The position numbers and the translations under genes were made by a program. From the NCBI GenBank assembly GCA_018389105.1, contig JACATO010000652.1, positions 160,001-224,000 of the forward strand: a DNA stretch of 64,000 bases, given 5' to 3'. Positions 1 through 12,375 of this stretch are shown here, piece after piece. The DNA is from Nautilus pompilius. Its lineage: Eukaryota > Mollusca > Cephalopoda > Nautilida > Nautilidae. Positions within the stretch are counted from its first letter, which is position 1. The number at the start of each line of letters is the position of its first letter. The notes beneath the pieces are model-generated. The model worked only from the letters and a program-made list of their open reading frames with translations, did no database searches and was not told the origin of the DNA.

Positions 1-840
1 TGACAACGGTCCTAGATGCGGAAAGAATCCATTTGTATCCAATAAAATAATAGTGTAGTCGAGCGGACGCGAGAAAGCAGAATACGAAATGAGTTTCGAG
101 TAAATTAACCATAAAAGAAAATCACATAATTTTAAAAGCCTTAAAATCTAAATTATCGGGTTTGTTGTTTTGCTTTCAGAAAGTTGTCACGAAATTTCCT
201 CCTTAAAATCTTAGCAAAGTGGCTGAATAATTGCATTTTATATATAAATTTAAAATATGTAATTATCTTTAAAAAATAAATTTAAATGCAAAGGTTTTCA
301 CTTTCTTTTTTTTTGACAACTTATTGATTTTTATTTCTTTAATTTGTTTGCAGGTTGTTTGGAATAATGATTGTAGAAATGCTTTCCATTTTTTTTTTCT
401 AATTGGAAAATCTACGAACGCTTTAAGTTGGCATATTTATCGGCCACTTGACGACTGGGATGCTTAGCAACTTCCTTTTGGTTTACAACTGGAGACAGAT
501 AATTCTGTTCACAATTTTTCTATTTCAATATCGTCTTGCGATTCTAAATATGTACGTTAGGAAAACAACAACAACCCTAATGTTTAGGTTTTCAGAATCT
601 ATGATAAAATTCGATAAGAAAATCGCCATGGAAAACGCGATTAGATACCTGCTGATTTCTTTGATCAGATCGAATGCGTGATTGGAGCATAAACCACCCA
701 ATAATAGTAAATAGACTTTCATTTATCCAAAAAGGATAATTTATTATATTTATTGATAGATTCAAGAGAAATGTCTGTTCCTAGTTGTTTTTTTTTTTGG
801 AACTTGCATAGTTACTATTGTTCTTGACAATATCGGTCAG
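1..840. other. AT-rich sequence, no gene seen
   Basis: AT-rich DNA with homopolymer runs. The short open frames here start at non-ATG codons, overlap on both strands and show no recognisable domain. I see nothing else that I can support. Confidence 0.5.
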
Positions 841-1740
841 TTATTGTTCTTAGATTTTAGTGACGTCACCGGCAAACGTCATTTCCCGGATACGGCTGCC
901 ATAGAACAAAGGTTCGCGTCGACAAAGTAGTGCGACTTTCCACGCGTGAAAGGACCGGACACTCGGCTGCATTCTCGTTTCTGCCGTTCTTCCAGCGTCG
1001 ACGAAATGCCGAGATTGACTGGCAATGAGGAAAACAAGGCAGTTGGAAGGCGGAAAGCTGGGATGACCAATTGGCCAAAGGTCAAATCTACAGAGCAGGT
1101 GGCGTGGATCGATTTCGGCAACACATGGGCGGGGATCGCTCCGCCACCCGCCTTCTCGACAAAAGCCTGGGGACACGGGCACCAGGCCGCACCTCGGATA
1201 CGCGAAGAAAAGACTTCGGCGAAGCTGCTGGCATGGAGAGGCTGTAGGAAGATTCCACAGCAGGTTCCGCAACGATTTGCGTGTTCCGTTGTCACGGGAT
1301 GTTGTGGTGCCTATATGAGCTATTAGATCCTACATAAAGCCTTGTGTCCTAGGACTGGGACGGTTTAAAAAATCAAGATGCATCGATTGAAGTGGGTCCA
1401 TTTTGAACAACTTCTTGGCGAATCCCCGTCCCGACATCTGGGGGTCTAGACATCCCGCGGCAGATGAGCTGTAATGAGAAGACGGTGGGGGGCACTGACC
1501 TTGGTGACCTTTGGCGGATTTTCAGCGGTGGCCAAGGATCAAGCCGGTCACGAATTATCCGCAGAGCTTTCACTATATGTGCTGGGAACTCTTATCGCGA
1601 CTCGTCTCCGGCCAGCTGGTTAGAATGAGCGAGACAGGCGTACCAAGCTGAGTGGATTCCCGACTGGGATTCGTACCTGTGCCCTCTACCGTGGCAGTCC
1701 CAGCAGCAGTCTACGGCTGGATCATTAAAAAAAAAAAACC
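841..1740. other. GC- and CpG-rich island of unknown nature, SINE-like end
   Basis: This block is clearly richer in G+C and CpG than its surroundings. It opens with a perfect CRE palindrome (TGACGTCA at 861-868) and ends in a run of 12 A at about 1727-1738. Open frames of 120-140 codons occur on both strands, as expected from GC-rich sequence, and none shows a domain I recognise. Two readings are possible: a promoter with a first exon, or an old interspersed repeat. The A-tail, together with a B-box-like sequence on the minus strand (GGTACGAATCC at about 1670), favours a repeat at least for the last 160 bp. I cannot decide between them. Confidence 0.4.
861..868. promoter_or_regulatory. Perfect CRE palindrome
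   Basis: TGACGTCA is the full consensus for CREB/ATF bZIP dimers. It sits at the left edge of the CpG-rich block. Function is inferred only from the motif; an 8-mer can occur by chance in 64 kb. Confidence 0.3.
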
Positions 1741-2735
1741 CAAAGGAGTTTTAATCGTCTGAAACGACAGTAAACTTATAATATAAATGTCACCTCTTCG
1801 TAAGACCTTTTTTTTTTAAATTCTTAGTTTAATAAATATTATCGATTTTTTATGTTTGATATATTTATATATATATATATATATAACTTTACCAAATTCT
1901 CTCAAGTAAAGTTTTTAGCTAATTTTTTTGGTCGATTTACCACTGAACCGTCTCGATTATCGCGTGGCTGCTTCTGAAGAATTTTCAGCAAGATAAATGA
2001 GCTCGATAAAACGATTATTTGCAATAATAAAAAAAAAAGTTGGCTCTTTCTTTGTTCTTAGAGAGCTTCGGTAGTTTTACTTTCTTTTAAATTAGCTGAG
2101 TTACCGCCACTTGGCTGGGTCGAGGCGGGGGGGGGGTTAAAAACTTTTTTTCAGCCTCTGCTCGTTCGCGGCAAAGGTCCGATTGCCTTCTTCCTAAACC
2201 CCCGAGACGAGGGCCTCCGGCCGAGTTAACCAGAGTTACCTGCTCCTTTGTACGTAAACATTCTAATGAAAAAATGTCTTGTCGGTTTTAGCTCACAAAG
2301 AATTTGCCAATTGTGTCGAGGTGGGATGGGGAGGTTTCAGAGCATCTGGTTCTGTGCAGCAGGAGTGCTCAGACTGTGCCAGCCTAAGAGAAATATGAAA
2401 ATCGATTAAAAATCAGGTTTGGTCACAGATATTTCAGTTAAAAAAACACCCTGAGACAACCGACCTCTGCCGTCGCATTACACATTTATATTTATATTAT
2501 TGTTCAGATTTTGGCCTCGCACAAAGTTTATCATTATTATTTTTTAAAATATCAGTTTCATTTTGATGCCGAATAAAATATCCTGGACTCAATACTTTTT
2601 CCCGTTATTTTATCAACTCCGGTGTAATAATAATCACCTTATGTTGTTGTTTTTTTACAAACAGTGTTTAATTTTGCCTTTCTTCCTCGCTGGAAGTGAT
2701 AAAGAACTTCGTGGCGGACAATACGGAGACACGGG
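1741..2735. other. No gene seen; short AT repeat and G-run
   Basis: Non-coding sequence with a (TA)n tract near 1865-1885 and a short G-run near 2130. Nothing else is recognised. Confidence 0.5.
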
Positions 2736-2809
2736 CTCTCTCTCTCTCTCTCTCTCCTCTCTCTCCATCTCTCTCTCTCTCCTCTCTCTCCATCTCTCTT
2801 TCTCTACAT

Positions 2810-2842
<33 letters not shown>

Positions 2843-3120
2843 CATCTCTCTCTCTCTCTATCTCTCCATTTCTCTCTCCATCTCTCTCTCTCTCTCTCCA
2901 TCTCTCTCTCTCTCCATCTCTCTTTCTCTACATCTCTCCATCTCTCTCTCTCTCTCTCTCTCCATCTCTCTCTCTCTCGCTCTCTCTCTCTCTCTCCATC
3001 TCTCTCTCTCTCTCTCCATCTCTCTTTCTCTACATCTCTCCATCTCTCTCTCTCTCTCCATCTCTCTCTCTTTCTCTCTCTCTCTCTCCATCTCTCTCTC
3101 TTTCTCTCTCTCTCTCTCCA

Positions 3121-3158
<38 letters not shown>

Positions 3159-3223
3159 CATTTCTCTCTCCATCTCTCTCTCTCTCTCCATCTCTCTCTC
3201 TCTCCATCTCTCTTTCTCTACAT

Positions 3224-3277
<54 letters not shown>
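2736..3277. repeat. CT-rich satellite with higher-order structure
   Basis: About 540 bp of almost pure (CT)n, interrupted by CATCTCT, TTTCT and TACAT variants. The variant block CTCTTTCTCTACATCTC recurs four times, at about 2796, 2919, 3021 and 3209. A longer segment near 2859-2945 is repeated almost exactly at 3151-3240, which points to internal segmental duplication as well as slippage. The long open frames seen here on both strands (Ser/Leu-rich on one, Arg/Glu-rich on the other) are by-products of a stop-free dinucleotide repeat. Confidence 0.95.
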
Positions 3278-3281
<4 letters not shown>

Positions 3282-6200
3282 TTACTGCTTTACTTATGGA
3301 AACTTAGTCTCCAGCATTGTCTGGAGGCGCTTCTGGCTACTCTCCTGTTAATGATACGACCCGGTAAATAATTTCTGGCAGGAAATCACTTATGAAAATT
3401 CTCCATCAAGTCAGTGTCTTGTTGCTGCTCTCCTCCCGCAAGAAATGAAAACAGTGGGGTTTAAGTAAATAAAACCATTTTGGTTTGCAAACAAAAATAT
3501 TACTTTCTGGTGTCTATATCAGGTGATGGACAGACATTTTTTATTACTTGGATAAGGGCCCGTAACTCATCTGTTTTTCCTCCAAGTGCCGCTAGATTAC
3601 TGCGTTTGCGCCGTACAGTCTGCTATTGGCTTTTAAGTAGATGTATCTCTTTAAAGACAAGCTACGTTCGTGCTTGATAGCAGTGCATAGGCTGTCATCA
3701 CGTCTGTTAAGTTCTCTAAACTCTGAGTGTGCGACCGATAAACAGACAGAATCCCCATTATTGTGATGTGTTGCTTATATATGTATCACTGTTTAAATTA
3801 ACTGTTATGGCCACTCCAGCTGACTTTACGATTCTGACATAGAAGGGGAAGGACTATTACTTTTGGCGACCAACTGAGTAGTTACCTAGGTATGGTTGGG
3901 GGCTCTTGAGAGGTAACCGAATTACCCGCGGAACTCTCGCCTTCAATTTTTACGTACTTTTACTTTTCTGCCTAATTTTAATTCATCCTTTATGCAGATG
4001 TAATAAAAACATTCCGAAAAATTATATACTGCTTCCTGTGATTTTTGGGAGGGGGTTATTCAAGAAAAGTATAACTCATGTTATAATCCCACATCTCGAT
4101 TTCCGAGTCCTATTTTGCATATCTATTATAGCGTAATTTAACATCCAGCAACACAATCGGCCACAAACAAAGACAAAAATTGCATGAAATCGAGACGTAA
4201 CCATTGCAATTGTATTACACCATGAAGCAGGCCAGATCCGAACTTCGTTTGACAGGGTCGTGGCTGGAAGCCGTCTAGCAGTGCTCCATTTAATAACTCT
4301 ATTTCTTTTCAGCAGATGTCTTCTCACGGTCGATTTAGCTGCGCTCCAACACGCTATTAATAAAATTTGAATGTTATCAGCTAAATTTTTATAATACGCT
4401 TTGGTTTATGTAAATTCGTGTTGTTTGCAAGTATTGGAATTGTGTCCCGTGGCAACTAAACTCAGCAGCAAAAGCGGGAGAGAGGGAGGTGTTGCAAAGA
4501 TTTCCGAGCGCGAATTCTGAAAAGCATTTGTTATAACTACAAGATCCAATCTTCCGTGTGGGAGCGTTTGCTGGTGTTGTTGCTTGTTGAAAGATCACCG
4601 ATTCTTGGGTGAGGTAAAGTGGAATAAGAAAGAGCATATCCAGAGACGACTGCAGCTGAACCCATTCTAGGAGAAATCCAGGAAATCCTGGAACACGTGA
4701 CTTTAGTGCTCTTTAAAATTTTTATTAGTGGTCAGGGTTTTTAATAGATAAAAAATAAACCTTTTAATAATAATAATTGACCTTTTAGGGGGTTGACCGA
4801 AACACTGATTTATAAAGGGGTTGTTGAGAAAGATAAAGGAAGCTTGAGGTGAGCTTTATACGAAAGTAATGACGGATAAGCCGAGACGTCACATTACATG
4901 GAAAATATTCCGGAAAACCCCTGGCAACGATACACGCGTCTGCTTCAGCTCGCTGGTTCTGTAGATCTGATTGCAAGCGCGGTTGTTATGGAAATGTGGC
5001 GAGAGAAGCCAAACAAACACTTATCTCCTCCTGCCAGATCGGTCGGTTTTAAGTTATTCCCGCCTCTTTTCTCGTTGTCCTTTGATTGTTCGTATAAGTC
5101 GATTTTTCTGACAAATCTTTTTAAAAAAAATTAGGAAAAAGAAAATTAGTTCTCTATTCTCTGATGCGAGCCTGAAACTGAGCTGGTTTTTCCGCAAAAG
5201 CCTTCAGTCGGATAAATGATAGCATCAGCTTTGTTACTCTGCCTAATTAAATAAAAAATTCCTTTTAAATCCTACGAAAAAGTGGATATAAAGTATTTTA
5301 AATAATTATGGAAACAGGAGAAAAACTGAGTATAAAATGACAGACAAGCACGTGATGGAATCACATATCACGTGAAGGCTCCATAGTACAGTCACGTGGT
5401 CCTGTGGTACACATGATCGGTTAACCCACCTGCAGGAGGACTATAACAATACAAATATCATTGAAGTGCGGTGAATGTGTGACGAACGACAGGTGTATAA
5501 AGATAAGGGTTTCAGCTAGTGAAGGATATCTGATGCTCAGATTGCGCAAGGCCGGGATAAATGTGCCAAGCTGCTACCGTTGGCAATACAAATTAATCTT
5601 GCTGACATTGTCTGACACGGCCAAATTGGTTAAAATGGCCACTTTCCCGTGGGAAAGAAAGCGAGTTCAGACCGAGATATCTCGGGGGGATATCACTCAT
5701 ATCATCACAATGTTATTTTCTAGTCTTTATACGACTAATCGTGTACTGAAAACTCAGTTTGCACGGTTCTGGATGGTACAGCAGGTACTCTAAGAAGCCT
5801 CCAAAAATGCCAAAAGACAAAAAGCAGCCCAAATTTTTTTTCGCTTTTGCAGTGTGCTGACAGGAAAGGGTTAAGAGCTACAGAAAAACCAAATGCATAG
5901 TCGTAATCTACGTAGAATTTTCTTCCAGACTGCAAAGTTAGGTATCTGTAGCCCAACAGGAACTAGTAAAAAAAATGTAGGCATAAATGGAAGAAAATTA
6001 ATGATGATTTTAAGTCTGAAAGGGGACTATGCACAAAAATGACCATATCTCAGTCAATTTTTTTTACTTAGGATGCTCAAATTTCACATTTAGAATTCTA
6101 AAAGCTTCTACAACAACATATATTGTTTGCAAATTTTTCTGAGGGGGGGGGTCAGGTGTTGACCACTGGTCCACTTGACGTGGAATGAGCCCCGTAAAGC

Positions 6201-6533
6201 ATACGAAGCGTTCGGTGGAAGGGAAGTTAATCTTGTTAGTTAAGACTGATTATCCCCCTTGAATTAAAAAATTTAGATTTAAAAAAAGCAAAAGGGCTAA
6301 AAAAAACAAAAAAAAAACGAATCCCTAATTAATTAAACACGTTATTGCTAACATGAGTTAATATAGTAATTGGATATATAATTCTAGTTTTATTGTTCGT
6401 TTCCACGGTCTGCTTCGCTATTCAATTAATCCCTCGCCCAACTAATATTTAAAATATTTCAGTGGTAAATAGTTCAGACCTGACCCTCTAAAATTGATAA
6501 TTAGAATCGCTGAGCAGAGTTATCTCCCATGTA

Positions 6534-6573
<40 letters not shown>

Positions 6574-7316
6574 CTTGGGGCAAAAGATAAGTTTACATGC
6601 GTTACAAAGCCAGATGCTTAGAGATGTTAAGTGATGCAGCGTTGACTCGCATCTTCATTGATTACCTTGAACGTAATGACAGCTGTTAGGGGTTGATGCG
6701 ACTGATAGCAGTTTCGATTCACGTCTCGTCGAACCTGTTTCGAAATCTCACGAATTACCGAAGAGGGAGCGTTCAGTCACACTTGAGGTGTTTCTCTGAG
6801 CTTCACACCTGAGAATATTCGAAAGCGGCTGCATAGAGTGTCGTTAACTGAACTTGTTCACCTGAACTCCTCCTCCTCCTCCGGACTCAGGATGGTGAAT
6901 TCCTGTAATGTGGTCTGAACTTTAATTCACTGCAGCCAGTCTCTTCAATTGTCAATTTTTGCTATTTCAGTTTCAAAATAGATAATAATAATTAACAAAA
7001 TCTTTAGGCTTTGTAATGCAATTAATAGTTTTGCTCTGCCTTATGTAGTTATGCAGTTATCAAGCATTGGAAACCTTCAAGGACTTTACTCTCAACCTGA
7101 TGTAAACAAACTTAACCAACATGGACCACATATTTGTAATTTGTCTAGTTCTTCATGCCAAAGAATTAAATATTTATTATATGTCTTATAATTCTTATAT
7201 AAGAATTAATTCTAAGTAAAAAAAATATGATTCAAGGTAAATTACAAAGATGTGAAGCAAGTTAGTTAAGTTGTATCATGTTAGTCTGGTTTGAGGCAGT
7301 AAGCTCCCAGTGCTGA
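3278..7316. other. Intergenic sequence, no gene recognised
   Basis: Mixed AT-rich sequence. Short open frames such as the one at 5461-5793 start at TTG, have no recognisable domain and no flanking splice signals that I could join. Only the (TA)n tract at 6537-6570 is clear. Confidence 0.5.
6537..6570. repeat. (TA)n microsatellite
   Basis: A perfect TA dinucleotide run of about 34 bp. Confidence 0.95.
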
Positions 7317-7339
7317 ACACACACACACACACACACACA
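7317..7339. repeat. (AC)n microsatellite
   Basis: AC dinucleotide run, followed by a short degenerate continuation. It adjoins the 3' side of the LINE fragment. Confidence 0.9.
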
Positions 7340-7359
7340 AACACCCACAGAAATGCCTA

Positions 7360-7700
7360 TAAACTTAATTTCTCTTTTAAACTGATTTTTTCAATACTAC
7401 AGAAACTGTCACCGATAACGCATTCCATTCATTTACAACTTTATTGCCAAAATGAACATTTTTAAATACTAAGCCATGCTTCTCAACCAGTTCGTACTTA
7501 CGGGTGCTGGCAGTGTTTTAAATCAGAATTCTCCCACATCAATTTGCTCAAAGCCCTTAATTTTGAGATCACTAACCAGATCTCCTCAAATGTCAAATTG
7601 AGTACCCAGTCTGGATATTCAATAAATTATTCGCAATAAGGGTGGTCTAAGTTACTACCAAGAGTTCTGGTGTCAAGCATTTTGTCATGACTCTTAAAAA
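7360..7700 (-). mobile_element. LINE reverse transcriptase C-terminal fragment
   Basis: Translated on the minus strand, this shows the conserved tail that follows the RT domain in CR1/Jockey-type non-LTR elements. A RGDLV...IKGFE-like block is followed by RKYELVEKHGLVFKN, then by NKVVNEWNAL near 7440 (family form: S/NRVVNEWNSLP). The frame changes within the fragment, so it is a decayed, 5'-truncated copy. The downstream (AC)n could be a remnant of a 3' simple-repeat tail. The clade is not certain. Confidence 0.6.
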
Positions 7701-8703
7701 TGACACGACAATTCTAAACAGTTAAAACCTGGAAACATTCTAGCAAATGTATCGCAAACTTTCTCGATGCCTTTTCCAAGAAATATTCATGTAATGCTGA
7801 TGAAATTATGCACTTTCTGTATTGCATTACCAGTGCATTACATAAATTAAACTACATCTGATGTTGCTGAAAATGCAGTACGTGCAATATCTCGATCTCA
7901 CCTGTCCATTGTTTGTACAGTACAAGCATTACTGTAGAGTTAGATTTTTACAAATGTCATTTCAAAATTCTACCTTCAAAAATAGCTGCTGAATGGAATG
8001 AACAAATACAAATTTTGGATGGAGATCTTTCCCAAGAACTGTTGCAGCTTGGCTATATGCTCACATCTTCACCATAAGTAAATGCGTCCCCCCCAATCCT
8101 GAATCTCTAGACAACACTTGAGAAGGCTCAGACTGGCATAAAGTCGAGCATTATTTCAGGCAATTCCCATAACTTTATTAGTAGTAACTAACTAATGGAC
8201 CTGTGTTTCTGGGATCTTTACCCATCACCATCATCAGAGATTTTGGCATACAATGATGTTAAGTTGCTGTAAAGGTTTTGCAATAAACATTTCTGTTTAT
8301 AAATGGTCTAGAATCTGTGACCTGTTTATTGCTAAGATTTGGAAATGCAGTTTTTGACAAATGCTTTAGCCTACTGCAAAACCAGGATATCAAGACCAAA
8401 ACTGTGATCTATGGAATCGCTGCTTAAATGTTTCAGCTTATTAATGACTTCCATTAGAACAAAGGGTGTACTAATGCATTTAACTGTCATCCTCAAGATC
8501 AGATGAGGTAAAGTGTGAGAAGCCATACAGTAGAACAATCACAGCTGACTGGCATCATCATGCATATCTGCAATGAGCCAAGGAATTTTCTTTTCCAACA
8601 AAATATCATACCACATATCCGTCAGCAAGTTACTGTAGAACTGACAGTAACGAAACAATTTCTCTACAGTCAGGGTATAATCCATGAGCCAGAGACTTTA
8701 TGC
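7701..8703. other. No gene recognised
   Basis: This may include more decayed LINE sequence upstream of the RT tail, but I could not follow it. Nothing else is supported. Confidence 0.4.
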
Positions 8704-8711
8704 ATGTGACT
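8704..8711. repeat. Left target-site duplication of hAT-type element
   Basis: ATGTGACT, matching ATGTGAAT at 9907-9914 in 7 of 8 positions. Eight bp is the duplication length made by hAT transposases. Confidence 0.6.
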
Positions 8712-9906
8712 CAGGAGTGGACTGGGGACCTGAGTTGTCAGGGGCCCATAGCCAAGTTAGAACAAATTCTTTGTCTGCAAATTCATGACAAATTCTGAAT
8801 CAGCAAAAACCAGTTCAGTATAAAATTGAAAGTAAAATGATACAGAGCACTTATTACAAAAAGAGTCTTTTCTGTTTCAAATAAATATTACTATTCACAC
8901 ACTACAGTGGAGCCTTTTGATTTTTTTATAAGTTATGTAGACATATGTTCTGTAAATTAAAAACTGACGAGACTTCATGATCCCCTGATCATGCCTTGTC
9001 TTGTACAATTCTACAATACTACCATGCTTAGGCTGAGGATTATACCTCCAAAAAGTTACTAACTTGATTGAGATGTTTATTTGTGGCACTATCGGGAGCA
9101 CCATACAGTTTCCAACTCCATCGCCACTGGCAACCATTTTGGTTGGATTGCACACAAGCAAAAAAAAGTAATCTGTCACATGAGCCACAACTAAGCAAAC
9201 ACTGATAGAATATTTGAAGTGCAATACCACATAAGGAATAATGTTGTCAATCTGTGGCAAAGATTAAAGTCAAATAATCGTGAATAAAGTTTCCTTCATC
9301 GGCCATTTTATTTTGTTGTTGTGAATCTTGTCTAATTAATTATTAAAAAAAACTAGGATATGATGATATTTAGGGTTGAAACTGTACTGATCTACTTTGA
9401 CATTTGTTGCTGTTAACCACGGGACCACAAAGGTGGGTGCAATAGAAGGAAGGAAACAAAGCAGCAGCGGGGAAAAAGTTGGGCCGTTCTTTAGCAAGAA
9501 ATTTTCACTGGTATAGAAGCCAGACAAATAACCAATGTAGGTGAATCAATAAGATTCGAAGGAAAGGAGAGACAGGGCCAGGCATTTGAAACAAACTAAC
9601 TCACAGAAATGCCTTGTTTCTTTAGCCACATGCATCAAACAATGCTGGAATTTCCAAGAAAATGCTCTTGGCATCCCAGCCTACAAACAGCATGAATGTC
9701 CACAAACTATTCATGAGAATGTTCCAGTTTTTTAAATCTTTGAACTATATAAAATAAATTATGCTGTATGACGACAGAAATATATAGACTTTTGTAAATG
9801 GTCTTTATAATGTTATGTTAATTGAAATCTGACAGATAAATTTTGCTGCTTTTTTTGTTGTTCAAAAGTTTGATCAGGGGCCCAGAATACTGTAGGCCCA
9901 CCCCTG
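8712..9906. mobile_element. Non-autonomous hAT-type DNA transposon
   Basis: The left end starts CAGGAGTGGACT and the right end, reverse-complemented, starts CAGGGGTGGGCC. Both have a second GGGCCC block about 30 bp inside (subterminal repeats). The CAGGGGTGG start is typical of hAT elements, and an imperfect 8 bp duplication flanks the copy. The 1.2 kb between the ends has no transposase-like frame, so the element probably depended on an enzyme supplied in trans. Scattered differences between the ends indicate an old copy. Confidence 0.65.
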
Positions 9907-9914
9907 ATGTGAAT
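9907..9914. repeat. Right target-site duplication of hAT-type element
   Basis: ATGTGAAT, the partner of ATGTGACT at 8704-8711 with one mismatch. Confidence 0.6.
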
Positions 9915-10600
9915 AACTCATTGGAACCTTGGCGTGAGATGATATCGCAGCACTTTATACAAGATATCATCAATCTAAAACCTCTACTTAAGCAAATGCT
10001 AACTACAACATTCTGTTATTTGTTATCGCACGTCACTGCTTGATCAACAAACTAGCTGGAATTAATTAACACTCTTCATGCCGTCTCACATTGCAGCATT
10101 TCCTCTCTTTCAATAAAGTCACCAAAACCCAGTCTATCGCACCTTGAAATGTAAGTTTTGACTCATTAGAATCAACAACCAACACTTTCTCTACCTTTCT
10201 TTTGTAAACATGTTTGCTAGGTGTGACGGATCATTACAAATGAAACATTCTTATCAGTATTTATTTGATCTCAACTTGCTGTCTAATAAACCAGAGTTAA
10301 AATTATTTTGTAGGTAATGAACAGCTGCCTAAACCATCATCCTATCCAGATAAATTAGCTGGAACAAGCACCACGATGATGTACAGGCTGATGCTCCATG
10401 ACCATCACCTTACTTGTGACTTTCAATATCACTGTATGATTGCTTGTAAAAAGATGTATCAACCCACTGTTGAAGACTCATCAACCAGCAATTTTCAGTT
10501 CAGATGGTGATCAAATAGGTGCCTTGCCAAATCCCTAGAGAATAGCCAAACCTTATTTTGTATCTAGTGGTTAATTGAAAAACTGTCACAGGTTATTTTA
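9915..10600. other. No gene recognised
   Basis: AT-rich spacer between the hAT-type element and the mariner. Nothing else is seen. Confidence 0.5.
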
Positions 10601-11582
10601 TTAGGTTGTGAAGGTGTATGTAGATAAGTTATATATCATTTTGTAGCATGTGCTTTGGCATATATTATCAAAACCTTCCTTTTTAAAAATCATTAAATGG
10701 ATATTTGTTTCAGGGTTCTGAGTGAAGCATGGATAGAAAAGTATTTCATGCCATTTTGCTTCACGAGTTCAAACTGGGCCACAAAGTGAGCAAGGCAACT
10801 CGTAGCATTAAGCAGGCGTGGGTCGAGGACACAGCAAACGAGCACTCAGTACAACGATGGATTGCAAAGTTTCAATCAGATGTAAGCCTCAAAGATAAGG
10901 AATGTATCGAACGTCCTTCCAGCTGTGATGATAACCATCTGAAAGCCTCAGTTAAAGCTGATCCAAGAAAAACAGTACGAGAAATTGCTGAAGAGCTTGA
11001 CATAAGCACTGAAACTGTTTCTCAGTATCTTGACGCAATCAGCAAAATGGAAACGCTTGACAGCCTCACGAGTTGAATGAATAACAACAAAATCAATGAT
11101 TGGAGGTCTGCTCTTGGCTTGTCATAAGAAACAAAACCTGGCAAAACCATCACAGCTGAAAGGTACTATCATGAATTAAACGTTGTTCATCAGAAACTCT
11201 CCCAACAACAGCAGGCATTGGTGAATCGAAGAGGCCCAATCCTGCTCCGCGACAATGCTCATCCTCATGACTCTTCAGAAACTGAACACCTTAGGATACA
11301 AAGTTCTCTGTCACCAAGCCTATTAACCAGGCCTTTCTCCCACAGACCACCGCCTTCTCTAACACCTTGACTGCTTCCCTAACATTAAATCCTCCTCCAA
11401 CAGTTTATCAACTCCATAAATCCAGATTTTTTTTAAAATGGTATAAATGTGCTTGTACCTCGTTGGCAAAAATGTATTGATTACAATGGAACCGACTGAT
11501 TTATAAGCTTCACGTTCAGCAACGATATGAAGTCTCGTTGTTGTGGTAAAAAAAAACCGACAAAACCTTTGTAACGACCTAA
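10601..11582 (+). mobile_element. Mariner transposon, internally deleted
   Basis: The ends are TTAGGTTGTG at 10601 and, inverted, TTAGGTCGTT at 11582. A TA lies directly outside the left end; the right flank reads CA, so one side of the TA duplication has mutated. The copy is about 0.98 kb against roughly 1.3 kb for intact mariners, because the middle of the transposase gene is missing. The coding remnant resembles the mariner lineage that gave rise to the vertebrate SETMAR transposase domain. Confidence 0.8.
10729..11502 (+). pseudogene. Mariner transposase, broken
   Basis: The first 115 codons, from an ATG, stay open. They cover the N-terminal helix-turn-helix (EFKLGHKVSKATRSI, EHSVQRWIAKFQ) and the second HTH (TVREIAEELDISTETV). 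The frame then breaks at about 11074. Recognisable later pieces are FEVCSWLVIRNK-like, VNRRGPILLRDNAHPH (carrying the second catalytic Asp), GLSPTDH (third Asp) and VPRWQKCIDYNGTD close to the C-terminus. The segment that should hold the first catalytic Asp (CDEKW region in relatives) is deleted, so this protein could not catalyse transposition. The pieces lie in more than one frame. Confidence 0.85.
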
Positions 11583-11825
11583 CATATCAACATGCATTAA
11601 CAAGTAGATTGGCAGATGATCCTGTGAAAGAATAAATGTAAGTTTCTGAAAACACTGAATAATTTATTTGATTGGTCAGCAAAGAGATAAATGGAGTTCA
11701 ATATTATTCAAAGGAGAAACAGAATTTTCAGTTATTATCTTACAGGGGATACTGTCATAACTCATTACTCCCCATCAAAAAATGTGTTAGTATCCTTGAA
11801 AGCTATCATGCTATTTACAAATAAA

Positions 11826-11856
<31 letters not shown>

Positions 11857-12080
11857 AGTACATTTTTTACATATTCATTTACTGGTGTTTAGTATGCATA
11901 GTTAAACATTCAAATATAGTGTAAGTTTACCTAGGTACCAACATTTTGGTCAAGAAACTAGCTATAAATAAAAATTCTGTACCTTTCATATCTTTGTTGA
12001 TGATGGTGGTGGTCATATAAACTAAGCCGATTCTGGAATCTGATTTTTTGGGTTTCATCACAAATATGATGCATACTCAG
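11583..12080. other. No gene recognised
   Basis: AT-rich sequence with a (TA)n/(TG)n tract at about 11827-11856. The start of the neighbouring Tc1 fragment could lie here but is not recognisable. Confidence 0.4.
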
Positions 12081-12375
12081 TTTGATAAAAAGACATCTTA
12101 TTTGGTGGGATTAATCTTCCAACATGATAATGATCCCAAATATACAGCCATTGTGAAGAAGATCTATCTGGAATGTAGAGAGGCTGATGGAACACTCAAA
12201 GACGGATTGGCTCGCCAAAAAGTCCTGATATGAACACCACTGAGACTGTATGGGGTTATATGGCTACTGAAAAGGTCAAACACTTTGGATGAATTGTGAA
12301 ACATGCTACAGGATATTTGGAACACTCCACAGTCATACATTGACAACCTGGATGGGAGCATGAAACAAGATTCCT
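12081..12375 (+). mobile_element. Tc1-like transposase C-terminal fragment
   Basis: The frame reads LIFQHDNDPKYTA, which matches the second catalytic Asp block of Tc1 enzymes (IFQQDNDPKHT). A different frame then gives GSPKSPDMNTTETVWG, the block with the catalytic Glu (SPDLNPIENVW). At least one frame shift separates them. No terminal repeats could be assigned, so this is a fragment. Confidence 0.75.

Noticed and set aside
850-1326. Overlapping frames of 126-140 codons on both strands
   Set aside because: They lie in a GC-rich block where stops are rare, overlap one another and match nothing I recognise.
2563-3351. Long open frames of 187-262 codons across the CT repeat on both strands
   Set aside because: Ser/Leu and Arg/Glu dipeptide frames come from a stop-free dinucleotide repeat; there is no domain or splice context.
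5461-5793. 110-codon plus-strand frame
   Set aside because: Starts at TTG, has no recognised domain and no supporting splice sites.
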